A stretch of 6,451 nt of DNA from Streptococcus sp. A12 (GCF_905372335.1 NZ_CAJPOU010000064.1:1-6451); one strand, 5' to 3'; shown: positions 1 through 6,304, counted from the stretch's first letter. Numbers and translations are program-made. The notes: a model not told the origin generated them from the letters alone.

Positions 1-12
1 ATAACTCTCCTT
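1..12 (-). promoter_or_regulatory. Ribosome binding site of a leftward gene starting just off the left edge
   Basis: Read on the minus strand, the last bases of the window contain AAGGAG (12 to 7) followed by AGTTAT and then the window edge. A start codon at or just beyond position 0 would therefore have ideal spacing of about 6 nt. No coding sequence of that gene is visible, so its product cannot be named. The inference that 1-288 is its leader and promoter region rests mainly on this site. Confidence 0.6.
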
Positions 13-56
13 CAATAAAAATAATTGTCAGTCTTTGAACTGAATTCGACAAAGAG

Positions 57-70
57 TGAAAACGTTTCAA
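57..70. promoter_or_regulatory. cre-like / LacI-family-like palindromic operator
   Basis: The segment TGAAAACGTTTCAA has an 8-bp perfect palindrome, AAACGTTT (60-67), inside TGAAA/TTTCA arms. It resembles a catabolite-responsive element or another LacI-family operator but is one base shorter than the 14-bp cre consensus, so an exact cre match fails at two positions. It lies just downstream of a candidate -10 box for the leftward off-window gene, a position that would suit repression. The binding protein is not known. Confidence 0.35.
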
Positions 71-78
71 ATAACTTT

Positions 79-109
79 ACTATATCAATTTATCACGTTT
101 TATTGTCCT
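79..109 (-). promoter_or_regulatory. Candidate promoter for the leftward off-window gene
   Basis: On the minus strand TATAGT (84 to 79) is preceded by TGA, giving an extended -10 (TGn plus a 5/6 match to TATAAT). The -35 is weak: GACAAT at 17 nt spacing, or AGGACA at 19 nt. Transcription would start near position 72 and leave a leader of about 70 nt before the ribosome binding site at the edge. Confidence 0.35.
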
Positions 110-288
110 TGTATAAGAATATGCTCACCGAACGCCTGGAACTATTACATAACACAAAGCAAAAATCTGTTCTGTTTCTGCCAACTATTTTATAACAGAA
201 GTCATAAACCGCATAAGGACAAGGTTTTTGCTTGTTGTAGAATTAGTACAAAATAGAGTGTTTCCCCAAACTGTTTTATAGAAGACAT
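110..288. other. Non-coding stretch with no recognisable gene
   Basis: This AT-rich segment lies between the SGNH-gene terminator and the promoter of the off-window gene. An open frame with a GTG start at 56 runs to 256 on the plus strand, but it encodes a Cys/Phe/Tyr-rich 66-residue string with no plausible ribosome binding site and no family resemblance. The only structure seen is an 8-bp inverted repeat (TTGTCCTT at 103-110, AAGGACAA at 215-222), which may be chance. Confidence 0.5.
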
Positions 289-328
289 TAAAAAATCCTA
301 GCTGGAAAATCATTTTCCTTGCTAGGAT
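289..328 (-). terminator. Rho-independent terminator of the HAD-SGNH unit
   Basis: An 8-bp perfect stem pairs ATCCTAGC (295-302) with GCTAGGAT (321-328). A second inner helix pairs GGAAAA (304-309) with TTTTCC (313-318). On the minus strand the stem is followed at once by a run of six T (295 to 290). It starts three bases beyond the stop codon of the SGNH gene, so it ends that leftward transcript. Confidence 0.85.
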
Positions 329-331
329 GGG

Positions 332-964
332 TTATATTTCTCTTTGAAGAGCCTTACTCAAGACCCTGTATCCTTCAATTGTTAAATGAAGACCATCTGT
401 TGTATAAGCCGGCTTGAGCTGACCATCTTCTCCAAGCAAATGGTCAAAAACATTGATAAATTCAACATTTATCATCCCTTGGGCCAATTCGTGGTAGGCC
501 TGGTTCAAGGTCTGAATCTTCTGATTAGTCCGGATATAAACTGTCCCCTTGTAGGGCTCTCCCTCATTCACAGGAAGAACCGAAACGAGTTTGATTTGCG
601 CCAAGGGCAAGAGCCGCACCATCTCCTGCAGGATGATGTTCATGTTTTCAATGGTTTCCGACAGGGGCATTTCCTTACCAATGTCATTAGTTCCAATCAG
701 CAAAAAGACCTTGTCCACTGCTTGACCGAAAATGTGGGCGTCTAGATGATCTCTTAAGAGGTCTGTCTTGTAGCCTCTAATCCCCCGGTTCACCATATAC
801 TGATCCGTCAACAGCAACTCTTGAAGGGGATAGTATTCGACGATAGAGTCTCCTATAAAAAGAATATCGGGTTCCCTCAAAGGATTTTGATTCAGTTCTC
901 GGTAATTCTTCTGTATTTTTGCCTGTTCTTTCAACAGCCAGGTTTCTAATAATTGTACAGCCAT
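332..964 (-). CDS. SGNH/GDSL-family hydrolase (PAF-acetylhydrolase-like esterase), cytosolic
   Basis: The product is a 210-residue single-domain SGNH hydrolase. All four consensus blocks are visible: GDS with nucleophile Ser40 (IGDSIVE), the oxyanion Gly64 (RGIRGY), GTND with Asn93, and DGLH with Asp190 and His193. The family contains esterases, lipases and acyl hydrolases; this compact form resembles those often labelled platelet-activating-factor acetylhydrolase-like, but the substrate cannot be told from sequence. There is no signal peptide or membrane segment, so it should act in the cytosol. The ATG at 964 was chosen because AAAGGAG lies 5 nt upstream and the SGNH fold begins soon after; the frame stays open upstream to 1141, but that stretch overlaps the HAD gene. 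The gene is 52 nt behind the HAD gene with no terminator between, so co-transcription is likely. The family call is firm and the specific activity is unknown. Confidence 0.92.
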   Translation of the reverse strand: MAVQLLETWLLKEQAKIQKNYRELNQNPLREPDILFIGDSIVEYYPLQELLLTDQYMVNRGIRGYKTDLLRDHLDAHIFGQAVDKVFLLIGTNDIGKEMPLSETIENMNIILQEMVRLLPLAQIKLVSVLPVNEGEPYKGTVYIRTNQKIQTLNQAYHELAQGMINVEFINVFDHLLGEDGQLKPAYTTDGLHLTIEGYRVLSKALQREI

Positions 965-1016
965 AAAGGCTCCTTTCGATTCGTATAGTAGAAACTGTGC
1001 AAGGTAGGATAAGATC

Positions 1017-1850
1017 CTAGTCGAAGCTGAGCCTTCCATCCAAATAAGCTTCGATGACTTCATAGACCCCCTGATTCTGATGAGAAGGCGCCGTATAGCG
1101 GGCTGCTTGTCGCGCATGGGTATCCGCATTTTCCATTGCATAGGAATAGGTCGCTAACTCAAGCATCTCGACATCGTTTTGGCTATCGCCAAATGCCATC
1201 AGGTGTCCACCATCTACGCCCCAGCGTTCTTCTAAGAATTGAATGGCTGTAGCCTTATTGACACCCGGTTGCAGAATATCAATGGCCCCATAGCCACTAG
1301 CTGCAGGAAGCAAGCGCTCTCCAAACTTTTCTCGTAACTCTTGCACAAAGACTTCGACTTTTTCAGTCTCCGTGACGACACTTAGTTTCAAAACTTGCTC
1401 GCCATCCTCTTGTGCCAGATCATCCACAAAGCGCATCCGTTTGTAAAAAGCAGCCGCTAACTCAGGCGTCATCAATTGCTCTAAAAGAGGAAACTCTGTT
1501 CCTTTCTTGGCATAGCCTCCCGATAAGCTACTAACGACCAGATGAAGTTCTTCTTCTCGGCCTTCTAGATACTGCAAGACCTCTTGCACCAGCTCTTCCG
1601 GCCAGCTACACTCTCGGATGAGCTTCCCCTTCTCTAATATCCTTGCCCCATTGGCCAGCACCAAGGTGACGCGATCTTTCAAGTCTCCCAATACATGAGC
1701 CATACGGCTATAGCCATTCCCTGTCGCAATGACAAAGGGAATTCCTCTTTGGTCTAGCTGATCCAAAATGTGGCTCAAGCGCTCATGTTCTACTTCTCCT
1801 TGCTCGTCCATCAGAGTGCCATCCATATCTGTCGCAATCATTTGTAGCAT
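1017..1850 (-). CDS. Cof-type HAD-IIB family phosphatase
   Basis: The product is a 277-residue HAD-superfamily hydrolase of the Cof type. Motif I is DMDGT (nucleophile Asp8, acid/base Asp10), motif II is the Thr43 region (VIATGN), motif III is Lys199 (PGVNKATA), and motif IV is GDSQND (Asp222, Asn225, Asp226). Residues of roughly 80-195 form the C2 cap expected of the IIB subclass. Such enzymes are cytosolic, Mg-dependent phosphatases of sugar phosphates, nucleotides or flavin precursors; the substrate is not determined here. The ATG at 1850 has AGAGG 7 nt upstream and gives a normal N-terminus. The frame extends to an ATG at 1889, but a TATAAT box at 1883-1878 lies inside that extension, arguing against it; ATG 1868 is a weaker alternative. 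It is the first gene of the leftward pair with the SGNH hydrolase. Confidence 0.93.
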   Translation of the reverse strand: MLQMIATDMDGTLMDEQGEVEHERLSHILDQLDQRGIPFVIATGNGYSRMAHVLGDLKDRVTLVLANGARILEKGKLIRECSWPEELVQEVLQYLEGREEELHLVVSSLSGGYAKKGTEFPLLEQLMTPELAAAFYKRMRFVDDLAQEDGEQVLKLSVVTETEKVEVFVQELREKFGERLLPAASGYGAIDILQPGVNKATAIQFLEERWGVDGGHLMAFGDSQNDVEMLELATYSYAMENADTHARQAARYTAPSHQNQGVYEVIEAYLDGRLSFD

Positions 1851-1877
1851 ACCGCCACCTCTTTCCATCTTTCCCCT

Positions 1878-1906
1878 ATTATACACCATTCCCTCATCAT
1901 TTTGGA
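1878..1906 (-). promoter_or_regulatory. Candidate promoter of the HAD-SGNH unit
   Basis: A perfect TATAAT lies on the minus strand at 1883 to 1878. The -35 is poor (TCCAAA at 1906 to 1901, 17 nt spacing). Transcription would begin near 1871 and give a leader of about 20 nt, enough for the ribosome binding site of the ATG at 1850. Confidence 0.4.
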
Positions 1907-1972
1907 GCCTTCTCTCCCATAAATCACACCTCTCCTCCTTCCTTAAAACTTAAGAAATTCCACCGAATCCTC

Positions 1973-2001
1973 TTTAATTTTTGGTCCAATTTTATTATAA
2001 T
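1973..2001 (+). promoter_or_regulatory. Candidate promoter of the AraC-family gene
   Basis: A perfect TATAAT occurs at 1996-2001 with a weak TTTAAT -35 at 1973-1978, 17 nt apart. Transcription would start near 2008, giving a leader of about 90 nt before the ATG at 2100. The box sits inside ATTATAAT (1994-2001), an 8-bp palindrome, so it also presents TATAAT to the other strand. The spacer holds a small TTGG-T-CCAA inverted repeat (1981-1989). Confidence 0.5.
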
Positions 2002-2033
2002 ATAGATAGTAGATTTTCCCTGTATGAAGTAAC

Positions 2034-2072
2034 TAGCAGACCCTTTCACACACCTGGTAAAAACGTCTGCTA
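2034..2072. promoter_or_regulatory. Inverted repeat in the leader of the AraC-family gene
   Basis: TAGCAGAC (2034-2041) and GTCTGCTA (2065-2072) are perfect 8-bp inverted copies whose centres are 31 bp apart, close to three helical turns. An outer A-T pair and an inner TTT/AAA match add some symmetry. It lies between the candidate promoter and the ribosome binding site, with no T-tract, so it is not a terminator. It could be an operator with half-sites on one DNA face, or a leader RNA hairpin with a 23-nt loop. Confidence 0.45.
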
Positions 2073-2099
2073 CTCCCGAAAAAGATCTAAGAGGTAGGC

Positions 2100-2975
2100 A
2101 TGAACACAAATACCTTATACCGCCAAACATCCTTTACCAATAGCGATTTCCCTTTTTCAATCAAACAGATTAGCACTCAAAATGGCCAGCCAGATATCTT
2201 ATTTCACTGGCACACCGATATTGAGATTATTTATGTCAATGAAGGGACTGCTCAGTTCCATATCGACTATGAATATTTTAATAGTCAGCCTAGTGATATT
2301 ATTTTGATCCGACCCAATGCCCTTCACTCCATCCACCCCATCCAGAGTTCTTCCCATACCATGGATGTCCTGCATTTTAATTTGGACCTGATTGGGATTA
2401 CCCATAAAAATATCGCCACTCTAAAATATCTACAACCCCTCTACAATGGGGATTTTGAATTTGTCCGACGCATTCAAGCCCAATCACCTGGTTACGAAGA
2501 AATCAAACAGAGCCTCTTAACCTGTATGGCAAACGGAAGAGAACAAGGCCCCTTCTATGAACTCCGACTTAAATCCCAGCTCAATGAACTCCTCTATCTC
2601 CTCTTCTCCCACAACTACATCGTCGAGAAGAAGTTCTCAACAGACGCTTACCGTAGAGAAGAAAAAATCCGTTTGGTCCTTGACCATATTTCGAACCATT
2701 ACCAAGAGGAGCTCATGATTGAGCATTTGGCAGAGTTGTGCCATTTTAGTCCGACCCACTTCATGAATTTCTTTAAGAAACAATTAGGGCTCTCTTGTAT
2801 GGAGTACATCATCCAATATCGACTGAAAAAAGCGGCCCACCTCCTCCAGCATTCCGATCTGCCAATCATTGATATCGCGAGCCAATCTGGCTTCAATAAC
2901 CTCTCAAACTTTAATCGCCAGTTCAAGAAATACTATCAGGTCACTCCAAGCCAATACCGAAAAGCTTGTCTTTAA
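2100..2975 (+). CDS. AraC-family transcriptional regulator with N-terminal cupin domain
   Basis: The product is a 291-residue cytosolic DNA-binding regulator. The N-terminal half is a cupin-type sensing domain: HWH at 36-38, Glu42 and Gly49 match cupin motif 1, and SDIILIRPNALH with His76 matches motif 2. The C-terminal 100 residues form the AraC/XylS double helix-turn-helix, with HTH1 around 205-227 (recognition segment SPTHFMNFFKK) and HTH2 around 254-277 (DIASQSGFNNLSNFNRQFKK), followed by the usual TPSQYRK ending. Regulators of this layout often sense sugars or other small ligands and activate nearby operons, but no transport or sugar operon is in view. ATG 2100 has GAGG 5 nt upstream. 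The gene is divergent from the HAD-SGNH unit and convergent with the MutS-like gene, so its targets may be itself, the divergent pair, or distant genes. Family call is firm; ligand unknown. Confidence 0.93.
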   Translation: MNTNTLYRQTSFTNSDFPFSIKQISTQNGQPDILFHWHTDIEIIYVNEGTAQFHIDYEYFNSQPSDIILIRPNALHSIHPIQSSSHTMDVLHFNLDLIGITHKNIATLKYLQPLYNGDFEFVRRIQAQSPGYEEIKQSLLTCMANGREQGPFYELRLKSQLNELLYLLFSHNYIVEKKFSTDAYRREEKIRLVLDHISNHYQEELMIEHLAELCHFSPTHFMNFFKKQLGLSCMEYIIQYRLKKAAHLLQHSDLPIIDIASQSGFNNLSNFNRQFKKYYQVTPSQYRKACL

Positions 2976-2992
2976 CCAATAGATCAAATAAT

Positions 2993-3045
2993 AAAAGCAC
3001 ATAAAACACAAGTGAAGTTTGCGTTTTATGTGCTTTTAATTTTTT
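2993..3045. terminator. Bidirectional rho-independent terminator
   Basis: A perfect 15-bp stem pairs AAAAGCACATAAAAC (2993-3007) with GTTTTATGTGCTTTT (3023-3037), with a few further inner pairs. On the plus strand it runs into TTTTAATTTTTT (3034-3045); on the minus strand it is followed by TTTTATTATTT. It lies between the convergent AraC-family and MutS-like genes and fits termination of both. Confidence 0.9.
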
Positions 3046-3067
3046 ACAACAGAAGGTCTGATAAAGC

Positions 3068-4750
3068 CTAGCAACCTTCCTCTTTATCACTCAACATTCT
3101 ATTTAAAGACCATTTCCCTGTTTCTTCATATTGTCCAATTAATTCTTGGGAAGTTCGAGTGATTTCCGAAGGGAAATGGAGGCTTTTTAATGTATTGACC
3201 GCATTCTTCGTTACTGCTGCTCCCTCCTTTATCTGATAATCAAAGACGATTTTCCCGTCAACATAGCGACTGTCAAAATGATAATTATCATTTACTGCAC
3301 CAGATGCCGCAACTAGCTCAATATCATGACTCGAAATCATATACAAGCAATCGTGTCTCGATAGCCAGCGGACAATCCCTAAGCCAGACCCAATTCGCTC
3401 AATGGTATTGGTTCCCTTAAAGAGTTCATCAATAAAGAAATAATGAAAACCAGACTTTTCCAGACTCTCAATCATTCGGAGAATCGTTTTGCTCTCTGTA
3501 ATAAAATAACTATCTCCAACCTCGATATCATCGCTGACATCCATAGAGGTCATGGCATGTCCATAAGAAAGCTCCAAACTGTCGCCATAAGCAAAGCCCA
3601 AACCCTGCGCTAGAATACAGTTAATGGCTACCATTTTCAGATAAGTAGATTTCCCTGAGGCATTATCCCCACTAATCACCATATTTCTTTCAAAACTAAC
3701 GTCGTTAGCAACCGGATCCGCTAGTAAAGGATGGTAGATCCCCTTTCCTTTAATCCCAGCTTCTTCCTTAAAATTGGGATGACAAACCAAATCAACATCA
3801 CGCTTATGGCGTAGAAGGCTGATGGCTACTTCCAATTCCCCCAAAAGATTGATTGTTTCCTGCGCTTCTTTCTGATGAGTCCTCACTTGCTGGTAGATAT
3901 AGATTTGGGCAATCTGCGGAATTAAGAAAAGAAAATTAAGGTAGATCAGGATAATTTCCATCTCGGAGCTTCCTGTTGGACTTTGTAAGATGCTGGAAAT
4001 GACTTTCGTCTTCTTAAATGGTTGGATAGCCTGTTTGAGGGTTTCTTGTTTTGGTAGCGCTAGACGGCTCAGCTTTTCCGCTGAAGCAAATATACGAACC
4101 AGGTAACTAACTTGATCCAAGCGCATTTTATTCGACCAATTCCGAATGCTCGAAAAAATGATATTAAACATCACACTCGCTATCAAGACTGACATGGCTT
4201 GAATTTGAAAAAACGGAAGAAAGAAAAGAGAGAGGACTGGCAAACACGCTAAAAAAATATAGAGAGAAAGATAAATCCTCGAATCTTGCTTCCCTGGATT
4301 CGCCACAATACTTCTAGCCATATTGTGGTTCTTTTTTCCTAACTGGTTCATAACAACCTGAACCTTCAGACGAAGATCCGGATGATGTTCAAAGAAATCT
4401 TCTAACTCCTGCAAAGATGCATCTGGTTGAAAGTTTATCAAACGCATCTTCTGATACAAGGCCTCTGCCCCAATACTAGACTGTGTATGGTTCAACCGAT
4501 CAAAGACTCTATGCATGTCTAAATCATGCCAAGTTTGACCATCTACTTGACTATCTGTTGGTCGGAGTGTAGATGCCAAAAGCATCGTTTCCACTAAACT
4601 CTCTTCACTATCATTTTTTATAAAAAAAGGTTTTCCCTCCCAAGCCTGGGCTAATTTTTTTCTCAGACGAATCGTTGCTATCCGATTTGTTAGAACCATA
4701 ATGATGATCAGTCCAACAAATCCAATTGGTAACCATCCAAGTTTATCCAT
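3068..4750 (-). CDS. Membrane-bound MutS-like ATPase (MutS domain V protein without mismatch-recognition domain)
   Basis: The product has 560 residues. The C-terminal third is a MutS-type ABC ATPase: Walker A GDNASGKST (361-369), a MutS-like DD-x6-S-x-F-x3-E stretch (407-419), Walker B FFIDE (438-442) followed by LFKGTN, and the switch SSHDIEL (His475). Around 74-103 a TWHDLDMHRVFDRLN segment, continued by TQSSIGAEALYQKMR, resembles the MutS core. The N-terminal mismatch-reading domain with Phe-X-Glu is absent. Four hydrophobic stretches are visible: 5-20, 158-181, 184-201 and 265-286, so it should be a membrane protein, unlike true MutS. Automatic pipelines tend to call this family mismatch repair MutS, but no repair role is shown. 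ATG 4750 lies 3 nt after the capA stop; AGGA overlaps that stop and is very close to the start, so translational coupling is likely. It ends the leftward capA unit. Cellular role unknown. Confidence 0.88.
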   Translation of the reverse strand: MDKLGWLPIGFVGLIIIMVLTNRIATIRLRKKLAQAWEGKPFFIKNDSEESLVETMLLASTLRPTDSQVDGQTWHDLDMHRVFDRLNHTQSSIGAEALYQKMRLINFQPDASLQELEDFFEHHPDLRLKVQVVMNQLGKKNHNMARSIVANPGKQDSRIYLSLYIFLACLPVLSLFFLPFFQIQAMSVLIASVMFNIIFSSIRNWSNKMRLDQVSYLVRIFASAEKLSRLALPKQETLKQAIQPFKKTKVISSILQSPTGSSEMEIILIYLNFLFLIPQIAQIYIYQQVRTHQKEAQETINLLGELEVAISLLRHKRDVDLVCHPNFKEEAGIKGKGIYHPLLADPVANDVSFERNMVISGDNASGKSTYLKMVAINCILAQGLGFAYGDSLELSYGHAMTSMDVSDDIEVGDSYFITESKTILRMIESLEKSGFHYFFIDELFKGTNTIERIGSGLGIVRWLSRHDCLYMISSHDIELVAASGAVNDNYHFDSRYVDGKIVFDYQIKEGAAVTKNAVNTLKSLHFPSEITRTSQELIGQYEETGKWSLNRMLSDKEEGC

Positions 4751-4753
4751 TTC

Positions 4754-6109
4754 CTAATTCGCCCCTTCCTGCTGCCAATTCAGATTCACATGTTCCTTCA
4801 CTTCCTGGTAGGCTGTATCAACACGCGCCTTTGTTTCATCATCCAATTGGTCCCGGTACTTGCCTCCTTCAATCCAGTCCTCCAAGATATAGGTCTGGAA
4901 ATGATAGAGTTCATAACCTTCAGGAGAATAACTGTCCTTTGGCGTCCGGTTGACCCAAGTAGGATGAGCTGTGGCCGTTTTGATCCGTGTCTTGCGCCCT
5001 ACCTTCTCAATGGTGATATCCATCAGGACCCCCCGTTCGGTCCATTGCGCATTGTCTATCCCTTCCATGGTTTCCATCCGCTGATTGGAAAGGAAATTCC
5101 CCATAGAATAAACAATCAATTTCTGTTGCCCATCCTTATCCACAATCTCAGCAGGCTGGACGACATGAGGATGACCGCCCAAGACGATATCAGCCCCCCA
5201 AGAAATCATCTTATGGTATAGCTCCTTTTGTTCCTCTGATGGCTCTAACTCATATTCAATCCCCATCTGAGGCATGACAATAGTTACGTCCGCTTCCATC
5301 TCAGCTTTTTGGATTTCTTGACGCATCCGCTCCTCATTGAGGTCCGATAGACGATTATCATAGTCCTCTTGTTCTAGATTATATTCCATCCCATTAAATC
5401 CGTAGGAGTAGGCCAAAATTGCAATCTTGATTCCATTTACCTCCTTGATCAGGATAGGGGCTTGCTCTCTCGTCTCATGCGGGTAGACACCAACCGTTTG
5501 GATCCCCGCGTCTTCAAAGGCCTTTGCAGTCGAAAACAGCCCTTCCAAGCCAGAATCGAGGATATGGTTATGTCCCAGGTCCATCACCTGATAGCCTGCA
5601 TCCTTAATCGAAGCAACCACCTCCCCAGGGGCATTGAAAATCGGATAGCCCGAAAGCCCATAATCCGAATTAATGGTCCCTTCAAAATCCCCCAAGACCA
5701 GATCCCCTTGCTTCAACCATTCCTGAGCATAGTGATAATTCTCAGAAAAATCATAGCTTCCATCTTCCTTGGCAGCACTCATATAAATCAAGTCATGATA
5801 GAGTTGATCTCCATTTGCCATGATCCGAGCCGTATGAGGTAACTGATCCCGATGAACTTCTTCTTGCTTTTCAACGACTTCCGGCATTTCTAGCGCTGTA
5901 ATGGGAAAACCATTCCATTTTTGAACCCACAAGACCAGATTTGCTGCCGCAAATACTGTAATCAGCAAACCATAGACAAACTGTTCGTTGGTCAGGCGAA
6001 AAGCGGTCACCTTTCCCAAGCCAATATCAAGCCAGTCGTTGAGCATCCTGAGGATATCTTTCCCAAGCTCGCTCCATCTCTTTAAGAGATCCTTCCAATT
6101 CTTCATCAT
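4754..6109 (-). CDS. CapA-family (PGA_cap) membrane-anchored metallophosphatase-like protein
   Basis: The product has 451 residues. A basic, amphipathic N-terminus (1-42) precedes one membrane segment at about 44-62, and the rest is predicted to lie outside the cell. The domain from about 92 to 390 matches the CapA/PgsA-like calcineurin fold: ANGD (Asp101), GDFEG (Asp141, Glu143), LGHNH (180-182), GIEYE (Glu285), GGHPH (His313, His315) and YSMGNF (Asn338). The family is linked to poly-gamma-glutamate capsule synthesis, but many streptococci carry it without such a capsule, and no pgsB/pgsC partners are seen here. The usual HWG before the EY residues is replaced by PQMG (280-283), which may alter metal binding. 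ATG 6109 has AGGA 7 nt upstream; ATG 6106 is equally possible. It leads a unit with the MutS-like gene, 3 nt downstream. Family call is firm, function is not. Confidence 0.9.
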   Translation of the reverse strand: MMKNWKDLLKRWSELGKDILRMLNDWLDIGLGKVTAFRLTNEQFVYGLLITVFAAANLVLWVQKWNGFPITALEMPEVVEKQEEVHRDQLPHTARIMANGDQLYHDLIYMSAAKEDGSYDFSENYHYAQEWLKQGDLVLGDFEGTINSDYGLSGYPIFNAPGEVVASIKDAGYQVMDLGHNHILDSGLEGLFSTAKAFEDAGIQTVGVYPHETREQAPILIKEVNGIKIAILAYSYGFNGMEYNLEQEDYDNRLSDLNEERMRQEIQKAEMEADVTIVMPQMGIEYELEPSEEQKELYHKMISWGADIVLGGHPHVVQPAEIVDKDGQQKLIVYSMGNFLSNQRMETMEGIDNAQWTERGVLMDITIEKVGRKTRIKTATAHPTWVNRTPKDSYSPEGYELYHFQTYILEDWIEGGKYRDQLDDETKARVDTAYQEVKEHVNLNWQQEGAN

Positions 6110-6155
6110 CTTCTCTTCCTATTCAATTCTCTTGCACTTGTCAAAGGCCTCTCCC

Positions 6156-6171
6156 TAGCATCTTGATGCTA
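6156..6171. promoter_or_regulatory. Perfect palindrome in the capA leader
   Basis: TAGCATCTTGATGCTA contains 7-bp perfect arms around a TT centre. It lies about 47 nt upstream of the capA start and downstream of both candidate promoters, so it could be an operator or a small leader hairpin. On the plus strand it is followed by CCTTTT, too weak for a convincing terminator, and no plus-strand gene lies before it. Confidence 0.35.
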
Positions 6172-6220
6172 CCTTTTACATTCTCACACTTCTCTAACAT
6201 TCCAACTTTCTCATCTCAGG

Positions 6221-6251
6221 TTTATACAATGAGCCACTAAACCCACATCAA
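6221..6251 (-). promoter_or_regulatory. Candidate proximal promoter of the capA unit
   Basis: On the minus strand TATAAA (6226 to 6221) is preceded 19 nt upstream by TTGATG (6251 to 6246). The -35 match is fair and the spacing is long. It would give a leader of roughly 105 nt containing the palindrome at 6156-6171. Confidence 0.3.
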
Positions 6252-6281
6252 ACCTAGTATTCATTGAAATGCTTTCTCTTC

Positions 6282-6290
6282 ATTGTATCA
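6282..6290 (-). promoter_or_regulatory. Candidate distal promoter of the capA unit (extended -10)
   Basis: The minus strand reads TGATACAAT, an extended -10 with a 5/6 hexamer. No good -35 is present (TTTTCT at 17 nt), which extended -10 promoters can tolerate. It sits directly after the hairpin terminator of the upstream gene, a usual position for a new promoter. Confidence 0.4.
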
Positions 6291-6304
6291 CAAATTTTAA
6301 GAAG

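Noticed and set aside
103..222. Inverted repeat TTGTCCTT / AAGGACAA as ends of a mobile element
   Set aside because: The arms do not extend beyond 8 bp, no target duplication is visible and the interior has no transposase, so chance is the simplest reading.
56..256. 66-codon plus-strand open frame
   Set aside because: It has a GTG start without a ribosome binding site, a composition rich in Cys, Phe and Tyr, and lies in what looks like the leader of a leftward gene. No family resemblance was seen.
386..745. Plus-strand 119-codon frame opposite the SGNH gene, and similar antisense frames at 4790-5221 and 5462-5842
   Set aside because: They run opposite genes with clear catalytic motifs, have no ribosome binding sites and show no family features.
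965..1141. N-terminal extension of the SGNH hydrolase
   Set aside because: It overlaps the C-terminal coding part of the HAD gene, and the ATG at 964 has a clear AAAGGAG at the right distance.
1851..1889. N-terminal extension of the HAD protein
   Set aside because: It contains a perfect TATAAT promoter box, and Cof-type proteins normally begin only a few residues before DxDGT.
1924..2130. 68-codon minus-strand frame across the divergent promoter region
   Set aside because: It overlaps the start of the AraC-family gene and its leader repeat, and its product has no recognisable features.
3068..4750. Annotation as the mismatch repair protein MutS or MutS2
   Set aside because: The mismatch-reading N-terminal domain is absent, there is no Smr domain at the C-terminus, and several membrane segments are present.
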